Assembly (NCBI GenBank): GCA_934130355.1
Contig: CAKOXV010000013.1
Location: 1-41,076, forward strand
DNA length: 41,076 nucleotides
From: an uncultured Clostridia bacterium
GTDB taxonomy: Bacteria > Bacillota > Clostridia > TANB77 > CAG-508
Direction: 5' to 3'
The first letter of the stretch is position 1, and each line of letters starts with the position of its first letter. A program made the translations under genes and the position numbers. Below, in pieces: positions 24,983-33,024 of this stretch. Below the pieces are notes generated by a model. That model made no database searches. It worked only from the letters and a program-made list of their open reading frames with translations, and was not told the origin of the DNA.

Positions 24983-25597
24983 TTAGTTTACAGTATTTGC
25001 TTTTTCTGCATTGTCTATATCTTGTTGTGTTTGTTCCATAAGTTTTGTAAATTCTGTATTAATGTTTTCAAAAGATGTTTCAATGTCTCTTTTTAATTTT
25101 GTAAATCTTGTTCTAAATGCTTCTGCAGCCTCACTTCTCCATTGAACTTTTCCATAAACAACTTCTATTCTATCAAGTTGATCTTTAGCATTGTTGAAAT
25201 TTGTTGAAATGCTTTGTTGAATTGCATTTACATTGTTTGTTAAAAATTTCATTCCAACATCATTATAAATTGCTAAATTTGATAATTTATTTGGATTTTC
25301 TTGACTTGCTGTTGTTACATTTTGTCCTCTATCAGCTTGAGAATAATTGTTAGCTATTGTTTCTAATGTGTAAGGAATTTCTGCAACAACTAATTCTAAC
25401 ATATCATTTAATTGTGGTATCATTTCATTAAATGCTTTTACTAATTCATTATATCTTTTTCCATACCATGAATTGTGCATTTCTTCAACACTTGAATATA
25501 CTTTTGATAATTCAGTATTAAGTTGTCTTCCATGTCCTCTCATTTCATTAGCTTGTCCTGGCATAGCTTCATAATCAACGCCTTCAATTCTTGCCAT
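24983..25597 (-). CDS. Tandem (two-domain) WXG100-like type VII substrate or chaperone
   Basis: The start is the ATG after AGGAGGTGAATATT (protein begins MARIEGVDYE). The 204-residue product has two WXG100-like halves. The first has 'HNSWYGKRYNELVKAF' with Trp44; the second has 'KVQWRSEAAEAFRTRF' with Trp153. They are 109 residues apart, and each Trp falls near position 43 of its half, as in EsxA. The second motif is W-R-S instead of W-x-G. EsxA-type proteins normally form four-helix dimers from separate chains; here one chain seems to carry both hairpins. It is the first gene of the type VII operon behind a strong promoter. The C-terminus (QDIDNAEKANTVN) lacks an obvious YxxxD/E. Confidence 0.85.
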   Translation of the reverse strand: MARIEGVDYEAMPGQANEMRGHGRQLNTELSKVYSSVEEMHNSWYGKRYNELVKAFNEMIPQLNDMLELVVAEIPYTLETIANNYSQADRGQNVTTASQENPNKLSNLAIYNDVGMKFLTNNVNAIQQSISTNFNNAKDQLDRIEVVYGKVQWRSEAAEAFRTRFTKLKRDIETSFENINTEFTKLMEQTQQDIDNAEKANTVN

Positions 25598-25620
25598 AAT
25601 ATTCACCTCCTATATTATTA

Positions 25621-25638
25621 TTGTACAATAAAGTACAA
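25621..25638. repeat. TTGTAC-GTACAA inverted repeat in the type VII leader
   Basis: TTGTAC (25621-25626), six bases, then GTACAA (25633-25638). It lies between the promoter at 25649-25677 and the WXG100 ribosome site. It could be an operator or an mRNA hairpin; no regulator is recognised. Confidence 0.5.
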
Positions 25639-25648
25639 TTACATTTAT

Positions 25649-25677
25649 ATATTATCAATAAAGTCGTTTGTTGTCAA
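25649..25677 (-). promoter_or_regulatory. Promoter of the type VII secretion operon
   Basis: Perfect TTGACA (25677-25672), a 17-nt spacer and TAATAT (25654-25649), about 50 nt before the WXG100 start. Confidence 0.85.
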
Positions 25678-25735
25678 TATTCTAAAACAATAAAGATTTT
25701 ATTTTTTTATTTATATAAGAACATTATATAAGACA

Positions 25736-25763
25736 TAAAAAGAGCTAGTATAAAACTAGCTCT
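25736..25763 (-). terminator. Terminator after the HU gene
   Basis: AGAGCTAGT pairs with ACTAGCTCT (nine bases around a five-base loop), followed on the minus strand by a short T-run. It separates HU from the type VII operon. Confidence 0.88.
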
Positions 25764-25788
25764 ATCATATATTTATATATTTTAATAA

Positions 25789-26064
25789 TTATCCGTTTAC
25801 TAAATCTTTTAATGCTTTACCAGCTTTGAAAACTGGAGCTTTAGATGCAGGTATTTTTATTTCTTCTTTTGTTTGAGGATTTCTACCTTTTCTAGCAGCT
25901 CTTTTTCTAACTTCGAAAGAACCAAATCCAACTAATTGAACTTTGTCTCCTCCTTTTAATGCATCTGATACAACTTCTGTGAATGCATTAACTAATGCTT
26001 CTGTTGATTTTTTTGATTCTCCTGTTTTTGCAGCAACAGCTGCTACTAATTCAGCTTTGTTCAT
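25789..26064 (-). CDS. hup: HU-type DNA-binding protein
   Basis: A 91-residue histone-like protein: 'MNKAELVAAVAAKTGESKKS' helices, then 'GFGSFEVRKRAARKGRNPQT' forming the beta-arm with the conserved GRNP tip, ending 'PVFKAGKALKDLVNG'. Full normal length. HU dimers bend and compact the chromosome. A strong AGGAGGTAATGTATA site precedes the ATG. It has its own likely promoter (26132-26160) and a strong terminator. Confidence 0.97.
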   Translation of the reverse strand: MNKAELVAAVAAKTGESKKSTEALVNAFTEVVSDALKGGDKVQLVGFGSFEVRKRAARKGRNPQTKEEIKIPASKAPVFKAGKALKDLVNG

Positions 26065-26108
26065 TATACATTACCTCCTATATTTTGTATATATGTACTG
26101 ATATTGCC

Positions 26109-26119
26109 GTTGTTACAAC
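26109..26119. repeat. GTTGTTACAAC palindrome in the HU leader
   Basis: An 11-bp palindrome lies between the HU promoter and its ribosome site. It is a candidate operator; nothing more is visible. Confidence 0.3.
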
Positions 26120-26131
26120 ATCTGTACTTCT

Positions 26132-26160
26132 ATTTTATCATATTCTCCAAAATAAATTAA
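26132..26160 (-). promoter_or_regulatory. Likely HU promoter
   Basis: TTAATT (26160-26155), 17 nt, TAAAAT (26137-26132). Both boxes deviate from consensus. Confidence 0.5.
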
Positions 26161-26184
26161 AATCCCCTCTTTTTTTGTAAAATT

Positions 26185-27795
26185 TTAATATATTTTTAAT
26201 TTTTCTAATGTTTTATATATTTTCTCACCTTTTGGCAACATATATATATCTTCTTTATTGTAAATTTTTAATGCAATTACTGCCATAAAGTAAACAATTA
26301 CCGCAAACACTATTGATATTATTGTTGCTTTATTTCTAAGTCCCATTCCATTTAAAACTAAAAATAATGTATAAGAACATACTCCCATAATTGCTGTTGC
26401 TATAGCTGGCTTTATAACAAACTTCTTAAATGGTAAATCTAATTTTACATATTTCTTTAGAACATTAAATACTATTGTAAATGCTACTGCATGACATGCA
26501 ATTGATCCTATTGCTGCACCATATACATTCAATTGTGGAATTGGCAACAATATTAGGTTTAAAATTAATTTAACAATACATCCTATTCCTAATGCTACTG
26601 CTGGTACTATTACTTTTCCAAATCCTTGTAGTGCCCCATTAATAGTTTGATCAAGTATTGAAAATATTACTGATACTGCTATTAATTGTAATAATAAAGC
26701 TCCTTGTGATGCATTTGGATATAATAAATTTAATATAGGTTGTGCAAATATTATCATTCCTGCTACACATGGTAACCCAATTAGCATTGATGTAAGCAAA
26801 GAAAATGATGTTCTTTTTGTTGCTGTTTCTTTATCATTTGTTGCTTTTGCAGCTGATATTGCTGGAACTAGTGCTGTTGCAAATGCTATATTTATTGCAA
26901 GTGGTAAATTTGTTAATGTATCCACTTTTCCTGCTAATTGTCCATATAATTTTGTTGCAACATCTGCTGACAAATATGTACTTAAAATTCTTTTTACTGT
27001 AAATGAATCTATATTTTTGTTAAATGATGTCATTATAGAACTTAGTGTTAATGGAATTGATACCATCAAAATTTTCTTTATTATTGTTTTTACATTTTCA
27101 TATTTATAATTTGTTGAGCTTTCTATTTCATTTCCGATTTCTCTTCTTTTTATTCTATAATATATAAACAAATATGCAAAACTTGAAAATGTTGCAAGCG
27201 TTGTTGCTACATTAGCTCCTGCTGCCATCATTTCTGTAGAAGTTGATGTTACATAAGCTACTATTTCTACTATTACTATTGTAAATATTGTTTTAAAAAT
27301 CTGTTCTAATGTCTGCGCTCTTGCAGTAGTTCTTAGTGTTCTTCTTCCATTAAAATATCCTCTGAAAACTGATGATATTGAGACAAAAAATATTGCTGGT
27401 GATAATGCTACTAATGTTAATTCGGCTTCTGGTATTTGAATCCAATTATATGCTATTGTATGTGCTCCAAAAAATAATAGCATTGTTCCAACTGCACCTA
27501 TGCAACCAAATGTTGCTAATGCTACTTTAAATATTCTGTTTGCCCCTCTATTATCTCCAAGTGCTAGTCTTTCTGATACTAATTTTGATATTGCATTTGG
27601 TACACCTATTGATGAAATTGTTAGCAATAATGCATATATCTGATACCCACTTGCATATATTGCATTACCTGCATCTCCAAATCCCTCTCTATTTGTTAAA
27701 TATAATGTATATATTAGTCCTAATATTTTTATTAATATTTGTGAGAACATTACTGTTACAACACCTTGCATAAATGTTTCTTTTTTCGTAGCCAT
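26185..27795 (-). CDS. SpoVB/YtgP (MurJ-like) family lipid flippase
   Basis: A 536-residue integral membrane protein of the MOP superfamily with about 14 hydrophobic helices. The N-terminus 'FMQGVVTVMFSQILIKILGLIYTLYLTNREG' and the block 'NAISKLVSERLALGDNRGANRIFKVAL' are typical of the SpoVB/YtgP subgroup. 'RGYFNGRRTLRTTARAQTLEQ' lies in the lipid-linked transport family's conserved loop. Relatives move lipid II across the membrane (YtgP, called MurJ in Bacillus) or act in spore cortex synthesis (SpoVB); I cannot separate these. An AGGAGG site precedes the start. No good promoter was seen; rod element 2 begins 51 bases upstream. Confidence 0.9.
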   Translation of the reverse strand: MATKKETFMQGVVTVMFSQILIKILGLIYTLYLTNREGFGDAGNAIYASGYQIYALLLTISSIGVPNAISKLVSERLALGDNRGANRIFKVALATFGCIGAVGTMLLFFGAHTIAYNWIQIPEAELTLVALSPAIFFVSISSVFRGYFNGRRTLRTTARAQTLEQIFKTIFTIVIVEIVAYVTSTSTEMMAAGANVATTLATFSSFAYLFIYYRIKRREIGNEIESSTNYKYENVKTIIKKILMVSIPLTLSSIMTSFNKNIDSFTVKRILSTYLSADVATKLYGQLAGKVDTLTNLPLAINIAFATALVPAISAAKATNDKETATKRTSFSLLTSMLIGLPCVAGMIIFAQPILNLLYPNASQGALLLQLIAVSVIFSILDQTINGALQGFGKVIVPAVALGIGCIVKLILNLILLPIPQLNVYGAAIGSIACHAVAFTIVFNVLKKYVKLDLPFKKFVIKPAIATAIMGVCSYTLFLVLNGMGLRNKATIISIVFAVIVYFMAVIALKIYNKEDIYMLPKGEKIYKTLEKLKIY

Positions 27796-27846
27796 AGTTC
27801 CTCCTATATTAATTCTATGATTTTTCTTTTGATTAATTACTTATAA

Positions 27847-28046
27847 TTGTGATATACATATATATTAAAATAAATGAAAGGATTTTGTGTATCTAAGTTT
27901 AACGTTAGAAAGTCTTATTTAATAAGATGAGGAATGTTCAAACATTTATGTTTGAAAGAGGCTCATATTATTAAATTAGAATTTCAACGGAAAACTTAGC
28001 TTATCCAAAATTCTGGAATGTTTTTTAATATATATGTATATCACAA
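27847..28046. repeat. Long rod-forming element 2, the shortest copy
   Basis: The base arms TTGTGATATACATATATA (from 27847) and the complement ending at 28046 pair for about 24 bases. The conserved core follows: ATTTTGTGTATCTAAG with CTTAGCTTATCCAAAAT, then GAAAGTCTTATTTAATAAG with the AT-rich complement. After that comes the internal loop GAATG opposite AGAGG and a small tip hairpin (TTCAAACATTTATGTTTGAA). This copy shows the minimal form. It lies between the flippase gene and the rplM promoter, which diverge. Confidence 0.85.
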
Positions 28047-28103
28047 AATTAATGTAATTATATCTATAAATGTTAAATTTATCAAGAACTTTTTCCAAAT
28101 TTA

Positions 28104-28132
28104 TTGACAAATTCTCGTTTTTGTATTACAAT
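28104..28132 (+). promoter_or_regulatory. Promoter of rplM-rpsI
   Basis: TTGACA (28104-28109), 17 nt, TACAAT (28127-28132). A second -10-like TATAAT begins 11 nt after the first -10 ends and has a weaker -35 (TTGTAT), so two start points are possible. Confidence 0.75.
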
Positions 28133-28147
28133 TATTGGGTATTATAA

Positions 28148-28206
28148 TGAAATATGATTTAAATATAGAACTTCTCCCCGGTAGTTTTAGATTTAAATTT
28201 CATATA
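28148..28206 (+). ncRNA. Putative L13 (rplM) mRNA leader
   Basis: The transcript leader of rplM can form an imperfect stem: ATTTAAAT near 28157 pairs with ATTTAAAT near 28191, and AACT pairs with AGTT around CTTCTCCCCGGT. Firmicute rplM genes often carry such a leader, bound by L13 for autoregulation. Assignment rests on position and fold, not on an alignment. Confidence 0.5.
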
Positions 28207-28284
28207 AAATCAAGTAAATAAATTGTTACTTAGAAAACAATTTATAAAACTTAAAAAATAAATTTTAGGAGGGTAAATATTACC

Positions 28285-28719
28285 ATGAATAACGTTACAT
28301 ATAGTGCAAAAAAAGAAACAGTTGAAAGAAAATGGTTAATAATTGATGCAGCAAATAAACCATTAGGTAGAGTTGCTACTGAAGCTGCTAGATTATTAAG
28401 AGGAAAACACAAACCTACTTTTACACCAAATATCGATACAGGTGATAATGTTATAATAATCAATTGTAAAGATGTTGTATTAACAGGAAATAAAATGAAT
28501 TCAAAGATGTACAGACATCATTCAGGTTACATTGGAGGAATGAAAGAAACTCCAGCAGCAGTTATGCTTGAAAAAGAACCAGAAAAAGCTATGTTATTAG
28601 CTGTTAAAGGAATGTTACCACACAATTCTTTAGGAAGAAAAATGGCAACAAAACTAAGAATATTCGCAGGTAGCGAACATAATCTTCAAGCACAAAAACC
28701 AGAAATTTGGAATTTTTAA
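28285..28719 (+). CDS. rplM: 50S ribosomal protein L13
   Basis: A 144-residue L13 with 'RKWLIIDAANKPLGRVATEAARLLRGKHKPTF' near the start, 'YRHHSGYIGG' in the middle, and 'AVKGMLPHNSLGRKMATKLRIFAG' near the end. Length is normal. An AGGAGGGTAAATATTACC ribosome region precedes the ATG. It is co-transcribed with rpsI 23 nt later and preceded by a likely autoregulatory leader. Confidence 0.97.
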   Translation: MNNVTYSAKKETVERKWLIIDAANKPLGRVATEAARLLRGKHKPTFTPNIDTGDNVIIINCKDVVLTGNKMNSKMYRHHSGYIGGMKETPAAVMLEKEPEKAMLLAVKGMLPHNSLGRKMATKLRIFAGSEHNLQAQKPEIWNF

Positions 28720-28742
28720 TTAATTAAGGAGGAACTATTATA

Positions 28743-29144
28743 ATGGCTAAATCAAATAAAATCGTATACATGGGTACAGGTAGAAGAAAAAGTTCAATAG
28801 CTAGAGTAAGATTAGTTGAAGGAACTGGAAAAATAACAATTAACGGAAAAGATATCGAAGAATTTTTCGATTTAGAAACTTTAAAAGTTATTGTTAGACA
28901 ACCATTAACAGTTACAAATACATTAACAAAATATGATGTAATTTGTTCAGTTTATGGTGGTGGAGTTTCTGGTCAAGCTGGAGCTATCAGACATGGTATT
29001 GCTAGAGCTTTAAATGAAGCAAATGCTGAATATAGACCTGTTTTAAAATCAAACGGATTCCTAACAAGAGATCCTCGTATGAAAGAAAGAAAAAAATACG
29101 GTCTTAAAAAAGCAAGAAAAGCACCACAATTTAGTAAGAGATAA
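28743..29144 (+). CDS. rpsI: 30S ribosomal protein S9
   Basis: A 133-residue S9: 'YMGTGRRKSSIARVRLVEG', 'VYGGGVSGQAGAIRHGIARAL' and the basic tail 'KKYGLKKARKAPQFSKR', whose end reaches the ribosomal P site. An AAGGAGG site lies before the ATG. It is the second gene of the standard rplM-rpsI pair, and a strong terminator follows. Confidence 0.98.
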   Translation: MAKSNKIVYMGTGRRKSSIARVRLVEGTGKITINGKDIEEFFDLETLKVIVRQPLTVTNTLTKYDVICSVYGGGVSGQAGAIRHGIARALNEANAEYRPVLKSNGFLTRDPRMKERKKYGLKKARKAPQFSKR

Positions 29145-29168
29145 AAGAGCTTTTATCAAAAAATTCAA

Positions 29169-29199
29169 CCTCAGAAGTTTCAAACTTCCGAGGTTTTTT
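29169..29199 (+). terminator. Terminator of rplM-rpsI
   Basis: CCTC, a mismatch, GAAGTTT pairs with AAACTTC and GAGG, followed by six T residues. It may also serve the convergent surface protein gene, whose stop lies about ten bases downstream. Confidence 0.92.
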
Positions 29200-29210
29200 G
29201 TGGTTGAAAT

Positions 29211-32200
29211 TTATATATCTTTATATTGCTTTAATTTTATACGCATAAAACTAGCAAACCCTACAAATATAAATATTCCAATTATACTAAGTATTTTGTT
29301 TTCTCCTGCTTTAGGCAATATTTCTTTTGCTGTAGTATTATCTGTTGTTTGTGCATTTTGCTTATCTTGTGTACTTTCTGAAACATTATTTGATTTATTT
29401 TCAGTATTATTGTTATTTTTTTCAATATTTAAAATTGATATTTCCACATTAGTACTATTTCCATATAAATCCACTATTGTTATAGTTTCTCTTGTATTTT
29501 GTCTATATACTTTTTTCATACTCTTTTTATCATCTGATAATACCCAACCATCTATTTTTTGCACTTCTTTATCTGCTGTTATTGTAATAATTACATTACC
29601 TTTTGTTAATTCGGTTGTGCTATAATTTACATCTACTTTAGGCTTCTCTTTATCAATATTAGTTATTTTAATATTTGCTTCTATTGTATTTCCTGCTATA
29701 TCCTGTAATATTATAGTTTCTTCTTTATTTGTACTATATGTTTTTGTTAAGGCTTTACCATCTTCTGATAATGTCCAACCTTCGATTTTCTGTATTTCTT
29801 CATTTGCTGTTATTATTACTATTACATCTTTATTAGTTGCAGAGATTATATTATAACTTACATCTATTATTGGTGCCGTTTTATCTATATTAGCTACACT
29901 AACTTTTAATTTTTTAGTGTTTCCTGCCAAGTCTTGCACTTCAAGTTCTTTTTCTTCATTTGATGTGAATACTTTTGTTAATGTTTTTCCATCTTCTGAT
30001 AATTTCCAATTTTCTATCTCTTTTATTGCTTTATTCAAAGTTATTGTTACTGTTACATCTTTATTTGTCCATATTGTAGTACTATATTTTACATCTGCTT
30101 CTATTTCTGTTTTGTCTATGTTTGTAACTTTAACATCTATAGTACTTGTATTACCTGCTAAATCAGTTATTGTTACTGTTTCTTCATCATTTGTTGTAAA
30201 TATCTTTGTTAATATTTTTTGTTTACTATCTATTGCCCATCCTTCAATTTGTTGTATTTTCTCATTTGCTGTAATTGTAACTATTACTGAATTGTTTATT
30301 AGTTCTATCGTACTATAATTTACTTGTGCTATTGGTGCTATTTTATCTATGTTTGTTATTTGTATTTGTGCTGTGACTGTATTTCCAGCCAAATCCTTTA
30401 CTATAATTGTTTCTTCTGTATTTGCACTATATGTTTTAGTCATACTTTTTTTATCACTTGCAAGTTTCCAATCATCCAATTCTTGTATTTCTTCATTTGC
30501 TATTATTGTAACTGTTACATTTTTATTTGTGTTTTCTGTTGTACTATAATTTACTTCAACAGTTGGTGCTACTTTATCTACATTATTTATTTTTATTGTT
30601 TTTGTTGTCTTATTTCCTAAATAATCGTATATTTCAACTTCTTCTGTTATATTTTCTTTGTAAACCTTTGTTAAAGTTAGTTCATCTTCTGATAATATCC
30701 AGCCTTCTACCCCAAGCATTTTTTCGTTTGATGTTATTGTAACTGTTACATCTTTATTTGTCTGATTTAATGTACTGTAATTTATATCTAATTCCATATC
30801 TATTAAATCGATACTCAAAGATGGTCTTAATACGACATAATAATCTTTTCCAAATAAAGATTGATAATTAGCAAACTCTAATATCCCTTCATCTGTCTCA
30901 GATGTATTAGAATATACTGAAAGTCCATTAACGCTATAATATTTTGCATTAAACTCGTTTCTGTCATCTTTTGTTCCAGCTATACCGTCATCTCCCAAAT
31001 TTACTCCAACAAAGCCTTTACCATCAATATAAATGTAAGTATATTCTCCATTTTCATAGGTAATTGGTGTAGTTATTAATGTTCCATTTTTGTAAGTATA
31101 TTTTACATCATTATAATTTGTATAAATTAAAATATCTCCTGTTTTAAAGTTCTCACTATAAATAGTGTCTTGTCTACGAGCATCACTTGTATAACCCCCC
31201 CAATATTTTAAATCATATGCTGAAATATCATTTTCTTTCTCATAAGTATAATGCTTTAATGCTAATGTATTCCAATATTTATTTAAAACTGCTCCATATA
31301 GGTTATTATTTTCATTTAATGAAATAGTAGAAAATGTTAATGTGTTTTTTGTGTTATTAATTAAATCAGTTGCTTTAAATTCATCAAATTTTAAATCAAT
31401 TCCAAATGTATTTCTATATATTTCATTTATTAATTTCTTGCCATTATATTTATTTCTTAAATTTTCATATTCTTTTTCTATACTATTAGCTTGATCTACA
31501 TTTAAATTAATTCCTATTGTATCTTTTACAACTGATGAAGGAATATTAGCAACTGTTCCTGTACTTTCAATAATTTTGCCGTTATTATTCTTTTTTACTT
31601 TCACAGTATAACTAATAGAAACTTTTTCTCCACTCGATAATTTTCCAATATTCCAACTAATTTTATCGTTGTCTAAATCTTGACTACAAACTATACTACT
31701 TTTATTTGATGTATAAGATTTATATGTTACATATTTAGAAATATTTTCACTTACGATTATATCTTCATTATAGTTATTATCACTATTATTTTTTATAATA
31801 ATTGTGTATGTTAATTCATCATTTGTTTCTACAATATCATCTGTATTAACATCAACAGTTTTTTCTATATATAATCTGCTATACTTTACTCTATCTTTTA
31901 TTTTGTCAGATAATTCAATGATTTCTCCATCATGATTACTATCATTATAATTAGCACCTTGATAATTTAAAATTGCATTTCCATCTTTATCTGTTCCAAT
32001 AAACCTTAAGATAGAATACTCATCACACCTAGAACTTGTATTAATATTAACCCAATTGGGATATGTTGATAACTGAGTAACATTTAGACTTCCTTGTGTT
32101 AAACCATATTCCCATGAAGTGTTTTCATAAGTATTATGATATAAATAATGATTAGCATTTCCAAAAGAAATATTATTTCCAATAGACACCAATTTTGGTA

Positions 32201-32873
32201 TTTTTGTTAAAATATAATTTTTCCCTTTTCCATGCGCAGATTCCATAATCCATGCATCTACTACATTTCCATTATTATCATACATTACATCATAAACCAT
32301 AAAAGTATGACCTGTATATGTAAGTACATCACCGATTCTTATATAAGGTATTATATCTGTTAAAGATGGATTTTTTAATTCAATATAATTATTTTCAGCA
32401 TATAAATCGTACATCTTCATTATGAAATTTTGGTCTTCCATTTTACCATAACCAATAACTTCTGGATTACCAACAAATTCTTTTCCATATTTCAATAATT
32501 CTGTTGTACCACTAGGAATTTTTATACCCAATAATTCATTATACATATTTCTGGTAAAACCTGAACATACCATATAATTTATATTTTGAGTTGTTGATTC
32601 TTCAGGCGAATAAAATCCAACCTTCATTGAGTTATATTGTATATTTTCTCCCCTCATATAATAAGCATAAGCAACCTCTTGTATTGCTTTTTGCATTTGT
32701 GTTAGCTCGGCTTGTACTGTTGTAGTTGTACTATATTTATTTGCTATTGCACTAAAGCTTTCTTTTTTCAATGGTTCTATGCCCTCTTTGAATTTATAGC
32801 AACCCCAAATTGCTATAAATACTGCACAAATAAATAATAAATATTTTCTTAATTTCTTTGGTATTTTTCTCAT
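29211..32873 (-). CDS. Wall-anchored NlpC/P60-like surface protein with Ig-like repeats and LPKAG signal
   Basis: 1220 residues. An N-terminal membrane signal (about residues 9-26) is followed by a cysteine-peptidase-like domain with 'MVCSGFTRNMYNELLG' (Cys103) and 'YTGHTFMVYDVMYDNNG' (His189), the layout of NlpC/P60 enzymes. A DUF11 domain lies at about residues 340-440. A second domain with 'FKTGDILIYTNYN' and 'YYVVLRPS' resembles another NlpC-like fold without a clear Cys. Six repeats of about 85 residues then follow ('VTVTITANEEIQ', 'LSEDGKTLTK', 'DLAGNT'), of the bacterial Ig-like kind. The end is 'LPKAGENK', a hydrophobic span and a basic tail, a sortase signal. It could cleave or bind peptidoglycan. 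The promoter is at 32948-32976, and the start follows AAAGAGGTTATAGTA. Confidence 0.85.
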   Translation of the reverse strand: MRKIPKKLRKYLLFICAVFIAIWGCYKFKEGIEPLKKESFSAIANKYSTTTTVQAELTQMQKAIQEVAYAYYMRGENIQYNSMKVGFYSPEESTTQNINYMVCSGFTRNMYNELLGIKIPSGTTELLKYGKEFVGNPEVIGYGKMEDQNFIMKMYDLYAENNYIELKNPSLTDIIPYIRIGDVLTYTGHTFMVYDVMYDNNGNVVDAWIMESAHGKGKNYILTKIPKLVSIGNNISFGNANHYLYHNTYENTSWEYGLTQGSLNVTQLSTYPNWVNINTSSRCDEYSILRFIGTDKDGNAILNYQGANYNDSNHDGEIIELSDKIKDRVKYSRLYIEKTVDVNTDDIVETNDELTYTIIIKNNSDNNYNEDIIVSENISKYVTYKSYTSNKSSIVCSQDLDNDKISWNIGKLSSGEKVSISYTVKVKKNNNGKIIESTGTVANIPSSVVKDTIGINLNVDQANSIEKEYENLRNKYNGKKLINEIYRNTFGIDLKFDEFKATDLINNTKNTLTFSTISLNENNNLYGAVLNKYWNTLALKHYTYEKENDISAYDLKYWGGYTSDARRQDTIYSENFKTGDILIYTNYNDVKYTYKNGTLITTPITYENGEYTYIYIDGKGFVGVNLGDDGIAGTKDDRNEFNAKYYSVNGLSVYSNTSETDEGILEFANYQSLFGKDYYVVLRPSLSIDLIDMELDINYSTLNQTNKDVTVTITSNEKMLGVEGWILSEDELTLTKVYKENITEEVEIYDYLGNKTTKTIKINNVDKVAPTVEVNYSTTENTNKNVTVTIIANEEIQELDDWKLASDKKSMTKTYSANTEETIIVKDLAGNTVTAQIQITNIDKIAPIAQVNYSTIELINNSVIVTITANEKIQQIEGWAIDSKQKILTKIFTTNDEETVTITDLAGNTSTIDVKVTNIDKTEIEADVKYSTTIWTNKDVTVTITLNKAIKEIENWKLSEDGKTLTKVFTSNEEKELEVQDLAGNTKKLKVSVANIDKTAPIIDVSYNIISATNKDVIVIITANEEIQKIEGWTLSEDGKALTKTYSTNKEETIILQDIAGNTIEANIKITNIDKEKPKVDVNYSTTELTKGNVIITITADKEVQKIDGWVLSDDKKSMKKVYRQNTRETITIVDLYGNSTNVEISILNIEKNNNNTENKSNNVSESTQDKQNAQTTDNTTAKEILPKAGENKILSIIGIFIFVGFASFMRIKLKQYKDI
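29325..30800 (-). repeat. Six Ig-like repeats in the surface protein
   Basis: Repeats of about 85 codons, each starting 'DKxxPxxxVxYST' and containing 'TNKxVTVTITANEEI', 'GWxLSEDxKxLTK' and 'DLAGNT'. They are diverged at DNA level, unlike the Cna_B repeats, so they are older duplications. Confidence 0.8.
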
Positions 32874-32910
32874 TACTATAACCTCTTTGTATCATTTTTC
32901 GTATTTATAA

Positions 32911-32927
32911 TTAAGTATTGCACTTAA
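32911..32927. repeat. TTAAGT-ACTTAA inverted repeat in the surface protein leader
   Basis: TTAAGTATTGCACTTAA lies between the promoter at 32948-32976 and the start codon at 32873. It is a candidate operator or leader hairpin. Confidence 0.4.
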
Positions 32928-32947
32928 CAAAATACAAGTCTAATAAT

Positions 32948-32976
32948 ATTATAGCAATAAAACTTCTAAGATACAA
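32948..32976 (-). promoter_or_regulatory. Promoter of the LPKAG surface protein
   Basis: TTGTAT (32976-32971), 17 nt, TATAAT (32953-32948), about 75 nt upstream of the ATG, leaving a leader with an inverted repeat. Confidence 0.7.
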
Positions 32977-33024
32977 CAAAATTCGATTACTTTTATTATT
33001 CTTCATATTGCATTATTTAAATTT

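Noticed and set aside
27796..27850. Promoter for the flippase gene
   Set aside because: TATAAG near 27841 pairs with a -35-like sequence only inside rod element 2; too weak to call.
27847..28046. Element 2 considered as an rplM leader or ordinary terminator
   Set aside because: It lies upstream of the rplM promoter, has no T-run, and the core recurs in two unrelated locations.
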